NCBI GenBank assembly: GCA_945911685.1 | Contig: CAMEAW010000106.1 | Span: 1-9,522, forward strand | DNA: 9,522 nucleotides | From: Bordetella parapertussis | GTDB taxonomy: Bacteria; Pseudomonadota; Gammaproteobacteria; Burkholderiales; Burkholderiaceae_B | Reading direction: 5' to 3' | Part shown: in pieces, positions 5,469 to 9,522 of the stretch | How the letters are laid out: every line of letters begins with the position of its first letter | Numbering within the stretch: the first letter of the stretch is position 1 | The notes under the pieces: generated by a model | Database searches by the model: none | What the model was told of the DNA's origin: nothing | What the model saw: only the letters and a program-made list of their open reading frames with translations | Position numbers and translations under genes: made by a program

Positions 5469-6056
5469 ATGCAGGGTGTCCATTTGAAAAATCAAAAATT
5501 ACTGACGTTTGTGCAAGACTTGAGTGGCTTGCTTGAGCGCGAGCGAGCAGAGCCAGAGCTGTTAAAACAAGGGGCTACCCTGTTGGCAGAGCTGGTTGCG
5601 CAAGATGACTGGTTGCCAGAACAATTTACTGTGCCTCACCCAGATTTTTATCGTCAGTATTTGCTATACGCAGACCCGCTTGAGCGGTTTTCAGTGGTGA
5701 GCTTTGTGTGGGGGGCGGGGCAGAAGACACCGGTGCACGACCATATGACTTGGGGCTTGATCGGGATGTTGCGCGGTCAAGAGATCGATACACACTACTT
5801 TAAGCAAGCAGACGGCAGCTATAGCCGAGGCGAAAGTCATGTGCTCAAACCGGGTAATGTGTGCAGCGTATCACCTGCTACGCATGATGTGCACGAGGTC
5901 GCTAATTTTCATGCAGACCAGACCTCAATCAGTATCCATGTCTATGGCGGCAATATCGGCCGGATCAGCCGGCATGTGTTTGACCCTGCAACGGGCGCAG
6001 ACAAAACGTTTATCTCTGGCTACAACAGTGATGTTGTCCCTAATCTCTGGAGTTAA
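5469..6056 (+). CDS. Thiol dioxygenase, Gln-type: 3-mercaptopropionate dioxygenase-like (cysteine dioxygenase family)
   Basis: A cupin of 195 aa that should add O2 to a small thiol carboxylate to give a sulfinate, using non-haem Fe(II). The three-His iron site is His90 and His92 (PVHDH) and His142. The Ser155-His157-Tyr159 triad (SISIHVY) is present, as is Arg168. Aligning YRQYLL with YTRNLV of mammalian cysteine dioxygenase puts Gln63 where that enzyme has the carboxylate-binding Arg60. This Gln form is the mark of bacterial 3-mercaptopropionate dioxygenases such as the Pseudomonas aeruginosa and Azotobacter enzymes. A Gly (about 96) stands where the cross-linking Cys would be. The ATG at 5469 has little Shine-Dalgarno; a TTG at 5484 has AGGG 7 nt upstream and would give 190 aa. 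It is the first gene of an operon with the rhodanese protein, 5 nt apart. Cysteine remains a possible substrate. Confidence 0.92.
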   Translation: MQGVHLKNQKLLTFVQDLSGLLERERAEPELLKQGATLLAELVAQDDWLPEQFTVPHPDFYRQYLLYADPLERFSVVSFVWGAGQKTPVHDHMTWGLIGMLRGQEIDTHYFKQADGSYSRGESHVLKPGNVCSVSPATHDVHEVANFHADQTSISIHVYGGNIGRISRHVFDPATGADKTFISGYNSDVVPNLWS

Positions 6057-6061
6057 TCACC

Positions 6062-7714
6062 GTGTTTAGACCTAGTCCAATCGATGCTGTGCAGATGTGC
6101 GACTACCAAGATGTTCGCAGCGCGCTGCTTGAAAAACGTGAGGTCGCATTTTTAGATGTGCGCGAAGAAGACCCGCACGCGCAGGCACACCCCTTGTTTG
6201 CAGCAAATTTCCCCTTGTCGCGTGTCGAGCTCGATGCGTACTCAAAGTTGCCGCGTCGCGACGTGCAAATTGTGACGTTTGATGAAGGCGATGTCGATTT
6301 GTTAGAGTCAGACGCAATGCTCGCGGCTCGCCGTTTAGTGGCGCTGGGCTTCAGTCGTGTCGCGGTGTTTGCAGGGGGAGTGCTCGCTTGGCAAGCGGCC
6401 GGTGGTGAGTTGTTTCGCGATGTGAATGTGCCAAGTAAGTCTTTTGGCGAGCTGGTTGAGGCCAAGAGACATACGCCTTCACTCTCAGCGCCCGAGGTCA
6501 AGGCATTGATCGATCAACAAGCTGATGTTGTGATTGTCGATGCGCGTCGCTACGATGAGTACAACACCATGAGTATCCCAACCGCCACCAGTTGCCCCGG
6601 TGCTGAATTAGTGTTGCGGATCGCCGAGTTGGCACCACGTCCAGAAACGCAAGTCATCGTCAACTGCGCGGGCCGCACGCGCAGCATTATTGGTACCCAG
6701 TCTTTAATTAATGCTGGCATCCCCAATAAAGTGTCGGCCTTGCGTAATGGCACGATTGGCTGGACGCTCGCCGGTCAGGCGCTAGACAAGGGCGAAACGC
6801 GAAAGTTTAAAGAGGTCTCAGAGCAAACCATGCAAAACGCAGCGGCACGTGCGCGCAGTGTTGCAGAGCGTGCGGGCGTGAAGCGCGCAGCCTGGCCAGA
6901 TGCGCAAGCCTGGCGATCGCAGTCCGAACGTACCACTTATTTTTTTGACGCCCGTACGCCTGAAGAATTCGCTGCGGGTCACATCGCGGGGTTTCGCTCA
7001 ACGCCTGGTGGGCAGTTAGTGCAAGAAACAGAAATGGTTGCGCCGGTGCGGGGTGCGCGTATCGTTTTGGTGGATACCGACGGCGTACGTGCCAATATGA
7101 CTGCCTCGTGGTTGGCCCAGATGGCGTGGGATGTTTATGTGTTGACCGAGTTGCCAGCAGGGGTCTTTTCTGAAACGGGTCCTTGGGTTGCTGAGTGCGC
7201 AGAGCTGCCGATTGTTCCGACGATTGCAGTGGCAGAGTTAGCAGCTGCTTTAGCGGAGGATGTAGCGCATGATGCAGTGCACGATGTAGCGGCCAAAAAA
7301 ATGGTCGTGATTGATTTGAGCAAGCACGCTCAGTATGTGCAAGCTCATCTACCAGGTGCGCAGTATGTGTTGCGCTCGCAGTTCAGGCAAGTACTGAGTC
7401 GATTGCCTAGGGCGTCGGCCTATGTTTTGGTATGTCCGGACGGTTTGCTCTCGGGGTATGCGCAGGCTGAGATTGCCGCGCTGTTAAGCACGCCCGTGTC
7501 GGTGTTGGCAGGTGGTATTCAAGCCTGGAAAGCCGCAGGGTTGGCGATAGAAAAAGGCGCGACTGCTTTGCTGTCAGAACCGATTGATCGCTACAAACGC
7601 CCGTATGAAGGTACCGACGCGCCGCGCGAGGCGATGCAGGCCTACCTTGATTGGGAGTTCGGTTTAGTCGCGCAACTAGGCGTTGACGGCACGCACCACT
7701 TTGAAGTGGTGTGA
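6062..7714 (+). CDS. Four-domain rhodanese-like sulfurtransferase
   Basis: A cytoplasmic protein of 550 aa built of four rhodanese-like domains. Domain 1 (about 13-118) reads VTFDEGD (71-77) at the active loop and has no Cys. Domain 2 (about 138-245) has the full loop CAGRTRS with Cys202. Domain 3 (about 275-380) reads VDTDGVRAN (337-345), again without Cys. Domain 4 (about 385-497) has CPDGLLSG with Cys458, an unusual loop. The C-terminal tail (about 505-550, DRYKRPYEGTD...AYLDWEFGL) resembles that of the multi-rhodanese protein encoded beside the P. aeruginosa 3-mercaptopropionate dioxygenase. The GTG start at 6062 lies 5 nt after the dioxygenase stop, with TGGAG about 10 nt before it. Expected role: sulfane-sulfur transfer or sulfite/sulfide handling linked to thiol oxidation. 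Domain 2 is the likely catalytic unit; 1 and 3 are probably structural or binding. Confidence 0.9.
   Translation: MFRPSPIDAVQMCDYQDVRSALLEKREVAFLDVREEDPHAQAHPLFAANFPLSRVELDAYSKLPRRDVQIVTFDEGDVDLLESDAMLAARRLVALGFSRVAVFAGGVLAWQAAGGELFRDVNVPSKSFGELVEAKRHTPSLSAPEVKALIDQQADVVIVDARRYDEYNTMSIPTATSCPGAELVLRIAELAPRPETQVIVNCAGRTRSIIGTQSLINAGIPNKVSALRNGTIGWTLAGQALDKGETRKFKEVSEQTMQNAAARARSVAERAGVKRAAWPDAQAWRSQSERTTYFFDARTPEEFAAGHIAGFRSTPGGQLVQETEMVAPVRGARIVLVDTDGVRANMTASWLAQMAWDVYVLTELPAGVFSETGPWVAECAELPIVPTIAVAELAAALAEDVAHDAVHDVAAKKMVVIDLSKHAQYVQAHLPGAQYVLRSQFRQVLSRLPRASAYVLVCPDGLLSGYAQAEIAALLSTPVSVLAGGIQAWKAAGLAIEKGATALLSEPIDRYKRPYEGTDAPREAMQAYLDWEFGLVAQLGVDGTHHFEVV
7694..7711. terminator. Palindromic hairpin between convergent genes
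   Basis: CACCACTT (7694-7701) and AAGTGGTG (7704-7711) form an 8-bp inverted repeat around TG, or a 7-bp stem with a TTGA loop. It lies at the very end of the rhodanese coding region and 16 nt from the stop of the convergent hydrolase. Short T-rich patches follow on the plus strand (7735-7739) but not directly. A bidirectional transcript end is plausible but not textbook. Confidence 0.4.
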
Positions 7715-7727
7715 GATGATGCTTCTA

Positions 7728-8792
7728 TTACTGCTTTTGCACAGGCACCGTTTTTAAAAACTCAGCCAGTTGTTTGTTCCACCACTGGGCTTGCCCAGTC
7801 GTGCCGTGGCCCGAGGTTTCTGGGCTGGCAGGGATTAAAAGTAGTTGACTGTTAGGGATACGTTTTAATGCTTGTTCAATCACACCAAACTCTGGTGGAT
7901 TACGTTCGTCATCGGCCGAATTGATGACCAGCACACGAGCCTGAATTTTTTCGAGCTCATGCGACGGGTCGTAATCACGCGATGAATCCCATTGATAAAG
8001 GTTATCGTTCGCATCGGCTTTGAACGCAGCTTTTAAGCGCTTGTCGAGTAGCTGATCAGCAAGCTCGCGGCTTGGGGCAAGCTTTTGCAAACCCTCATTG
8101 CCGCCGCTTGTGCTGATTTGAAAGAACACCGAGGCGAACTGCAAGCTAGGTGGTTGTTGGGTGTAGTTGCCGTTTTGCCAAGCGGGGTCATTGCGGATCG
8201 AGTCAATAATCAGACGGCGCGTCATCCAGTTGCGCCCAGACATCGCCGCAGGCATCGATGCCATTGGCACGAGCGCATCCATAAAGGTGGGGTGCGTGAT
8301 GCCCCACAGCCAGGTTTGCATGCCACCCATTGAGTTGCCTAAGACCAGATGCAGATGCTTGAGGCCTAAGCCTTCGGTAACAAGGCGATACTGGCCTGAC
8401 ACCATGTCGTCGTAGTTGTATTGCGGAAATTTTGCGCGCAAACCGTCAGACGGTTTACTAGACGCACCCATTCCGATAGCATCAGGCAAAATAATAAAAT
8501 ATTTGTTGGCATCGAGCGCCTGCCCTGACCCAAATAACTGACCACCAAAGGCGGGGTTGAGCATGCCAGTGCCCGTGCCTGCTGTGCCATGCAAAATGAG
8601 AACCGGTATGCCCGTAGGGTCGCCCAGCGTGGTGTAGCCGAGCTTGACTTCGCTTAAGACTTCACCGGTATGAAATTTAAAATCTTTGGCAACCCAGGTT
8701 GCTTGTTTTGGAGTGTGCGTTGTCTGAGCCATCGAGTGAGCCGTTAAAAGCTTTAATAAAAGAAAACCTAAGAACTTAAAATAATTTCGCAT
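7728..8792 (-). CDS. Exported alpha/beta hydrolase, homoserine O-acetyltransferase (MetX)-like
   Basis: A protein of 354 aa with a signal peptide (about 1-22, hydrophobic FLGFLLLKLL, cleavage likely after HSMA) and an alpha/beta-hydrolase fold. The oxyanion segment HGTAG is at 68-72, the nucleophile elbow GNSMGG at 152-157 with Ser154, the acid in SADDERNP (Asp294 or Asp295), and the His in SGHGT at 329. GNSMGGMQ is typical of the MetX-like branch, yet MetX enzymes are cytoplasmic, so an exported esterase or hydrolase is more likely than methionine synthesis. Start choice: the ATG at 8792 has AGAGG 7 nt before it and overlaps the stop of the upstream gene (TGATG). A TTG one codon earlier (8795) is too near the Shine-Dalgarno. 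It is translated after, and probably coupled to, the nucleosidase-like gene. Substrate unknown. Confidence 0.88.
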   Translation of the reverse strand: MRNYFKFLGFLLLKLLTAHSMAQTTHTPKQATWVAKDFKFHTGEVLSEVKLGYTTLGDPTGIPVLILHGTAGTGTGMLNPAFGGQLFGSGQALDANKYFIILPDAIGMGASSKPSDGLRAKFPQYNYDDMVSGQYRLVTEGLGLKHLHLVLGNSMGGMQTWLWGITHPTFMDALVPMASMPAAMSGRNWMTRRLIIDSIRNDPAWQNGNYTQQPPSLQFASVFFQISTSGGNEGLQKLAPSRELADQLLDKRLKAAFKADANDNLYQWDSSRDYDPSHELEKIQARVLVINSADDERNPPEFGVIEQALKRIPNSQLLLIPASPETSGHGTTGQAQWWNKQLAEFLKTVPVQKQ

Positions 8793-9349
8793 CAAAGCAC
8801 CTCTTTCAACAGGTCGATGAATAGGCGCTCTCCATGGTGAATTTTTTGTTGCCAGTCTTGGCCAGAGTCTTCGTTGGTGTGGTCTGTCACATATTTAAAC
8901 GAACGCCACGCAATGTTGTGGTCTTGGGCAATCGCAGCGATCGCGAAAAGCTCCATGTCCACCACATCCACGTTGTTTGTTGCAAACCAAGGGTCTTTTG
9001 CCATCACAAAGCTGTCGCCAGTGCCACAGGTGTACTGTCCTGAGCCTGAAAGATATTCATAAGGGCGTGTGCAAAAGGGCACCTGACCTCGTGGCGCTAA
9101 GGGCTCTGCAATCATGTCGCGCTGCACCACACGCTGAATTTCGATGAGCCCACTGGCGTGCGGCGCAACAGCACCGACCGTACCAAAATTGAAAATGCGC
9201 CGTGGTCGGCTGCTCTCAATGGCCTTGAACGTTGTCATGGCCGCATTGAGTTTGCCGATGCCAGAGTAATAAATCTGCACCCCATTGGGTAGCAGACTGG
9301 CATCTAACTCGCTAGCGAGCGCCGTAATGATGATGGTGTCGGTGGTCAT
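8792..9349 (-). CDS. Short MTA/SAH-nucleosidase-like protein (PNP/UDP phosphorylase family)
   Basis: A cytoplasmic protein of 185 aa with the order of motifs seen in 5'-methylthioadenosine/S-adenosylhomocysteine nucleosidases: ALASELDA with Glu14, YSGIGKLNAA (28-37), NFGTVGA (54-60), VVQRDM (74-79), VDMELFAIAAIA (130-141) with the ribose-binding Met132-Glu133 pair, and VTDHTNE (154-160) with Asp156 as the likely general acid. These match Glu12, Met173-Glu174 and Asp197 of the E. coli enzyme. It is about 45 residues shorter than typical members; most of the loss lies between residues 62 and 110, where the substrate-capping loops sit. Activity is therefore plausible but its substrate may differ. 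The Shine-Dalgarno before the ATG at 9349 is weak. It is the first gene of a pair with the exported alpha/beta hydrolase. Confidence 0.85.
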   Translation of the reverse strand: MTTDTIIITALASELDASLLPNGVQIYYSGIGKLNAAMTTFKAIESSRPRRIFNFGTVGAVAPHASGLIEIQRVVQRDMIAEPLAPRGQVPFCTRPYEYLSGSGQYTCGTGDSFVMAKDPWFATNNVDVVDMELFAIAAIAQDHNIAWRSFKYVTDHTNEDSGQDWQQKIHHGERLFIDLLKEVL

Positions 9350-9377
9350 GTGACTTTACAAAAATCAGTTAACCTAC

Positions 9378-9406
9378 ATCATATGCCGGCATACTGAGAC
9401 AAACAA
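9378..9406 (-). promoter_or_regulatory. Putative promoter of the nucleosidase-hydrolase pair
   Basis: On the minus strand TTGTTT (9401-9406) is followed after 17 nt by TATGAT (9378-9383, 5 of 6 to TATAAT). Transcription would begin near 9371, about 22 nt before the ATG. The spacer and first two bases of the -10 are occupied by the palindrome at 9382-9393. Confidence 0.5.
9382..9393. promoter_or_regulatory. Perfect 12-bp palindrome TATGCCGGCATA, operator-like
   Basis: The sequence is its own reverse complement and lies inside the predicted nucleosidase promoter, overlapping the -10. That is the classic place for a repressor site; GntR-type dimers often use palindromes of this size (general knowledge). 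Half of it (TATGCCG) recurs at 5317-5323 beside another promoter in this window. The regulator is not identified. Confidence 0.5.
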
Positions 9407-9416
9407 CAAGACTTGC

Positions 9417-9432
9417 CGACTGTTTACAGTCG
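9417..9432. promoter_or_regulatory. 16-bp dyad CGACTGT-TT-ACAGTCG
   Basis: Perfect 7-bp arms (9417-9423 and 9426-9432) flank a 2-nt centre. It lies between the nucleosidase promoter and the possible plus-strand gene start at 9466, so it could be an operator for either direction. A further GACTG occurs at 9441-9445. Confidence 0.45.
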
Positions 9433-9465
9433 CTAAATCAGACTGCGGCGTTAGACCGTAGTAAG

Positions 9466-9522
9466 ATGAACATGCATGTTGAGGCCAACAATTTGCATTT
9501 TTTGTCTTTTGAAAGACGTCGC
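9466..9522 (+). CDS. Possible start of a divergent gene, cut by the right edge
   Basis: From the ATG at 9466 a frame of 19 codons (MNMHVEANNLHFLSFERRR) runs to the window end without a stop. The frame has no ATG, GTG or TTG between the previous stop at 9370 and 9466. The Shine-Dalgarno is weak (GTAAG just before the ATG); a second ATG at 9472 is an alternative. The 116-nt gap with two dyads would suit a divergent gene, perhaps a regulator of the nucleosidase pair, but the peptide is too short to recognise. Confidence 0.3.
   Translation, partial: MNMHVEANNLHFLSFERRR

Noticed and set aside
5443..5487. Tiny reading frame starting at the ATG after GGAGG
   Set aside because: There is no spacing between GGAGG and the ATG, and the 14-residue product has no feature such as a run of one amino acid that would suggest an attenuator leader.
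8792..8795. TTG at 8795 as start of the alpha/beta hydrolase
   Set aside because: The ATG at 8792 has better Shine-Dalgarno spacing (7 nt versus 4) and gives the usual TGATG stop-start overlap.
1..9522. CRISPR array, transposon ends, tRNA or rRNA genes
   Set aside because: No regularly spaced repeats, no terminal inverted repeats with a transposase, and no tRNA or rRNA signature were seen on reading the window.

Overview
This window looks like a chromosomal segment of a betaproteobacterium, probably order Burkholderiales and perhaps Alcaligenaceae or a relative. That placement is an inference from protein style (RND pump of the MWIVRxAL type, Gln-type thiol dioxygenase beside a multi-rhodanese protein, PaaK-like ligase with amidohydrolase) and moderate GC; it was not tested by any search. 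I see no phage, transposase, integrase, CRISPR array, rRNA or tRNA.

Layout, left to right. (1) At 1-309, minus strand, is the N-terminus of an RND efflux permease that runs off the left edge. Its upstream region (310-577) is short but packed with four inverted repeats; one of them (374-397) sits across a good sigma70-like promoter like an operator. (2) At 578-1912, minus, is a secreted SGNH/GDSL hydrolase, with a 14-bp sequence repeated twice at 21-bp spacing just upstream. (3) At 2149-5259, minus, is a tight three-gene catabolic operon read in the order amidohydrolase, atypical short-chain dehydrogenase (SDR), phenylacetate-CoA-ligase-like enzyme. It is driven by a clear TTGACA-17-TACTAT promoter at 5282-5310. 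(4) At 5469-7714, plus, divergent from the operon, is a two-gene thiol-oxidation unit: a Gln-type 3-mercaptopropionate/cysteine dioxygenase followed 5 nt later by a protein of four rhodanese domains in which only some keep a cysteine. (5) At 7728-9349, minus, convergent with the previous unit, is a coupled pair: a short MTA/SAH-nucleosidase-like protein and an exported MetX-like alpha/beta hydrolase. Its promoter at 9378-9406 contains a perfect 12-bp palindrome overlapping the -10. (6) At the right edge (9466-9522, plus) a reading frame opens that may be the start of a divergent gene.

How the genes may work together. The dioxygenase-rhodanese pair should oxidise a small thiol carboxylate to its sulfinate and handle the resulting reduced sulfur. 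The divergent ligase operon looks built to process a carboxylic acid: the amidohydrolase-fold enzyme hydrolyses or decarboxylates a precursor, and the ligase makes a CoA thioester. The SDR lacks the normal Tyr-x3-Lys motif, so its redox role is uncertain. Whether the two divergent units share a substrate (for example a sulfur-containing acid) is speculation. No transcriptional regulator is visible inside the window, although several operator-like dyads are.

I did not find a clearly undescribed system. The points most worth follow-up are the hairpin-dense leader of the RND gene, the amidohydrolase-SDR-ligase operon with two atypical active sites, the degenerate four-domain rhodanese, and the palindromic operators.
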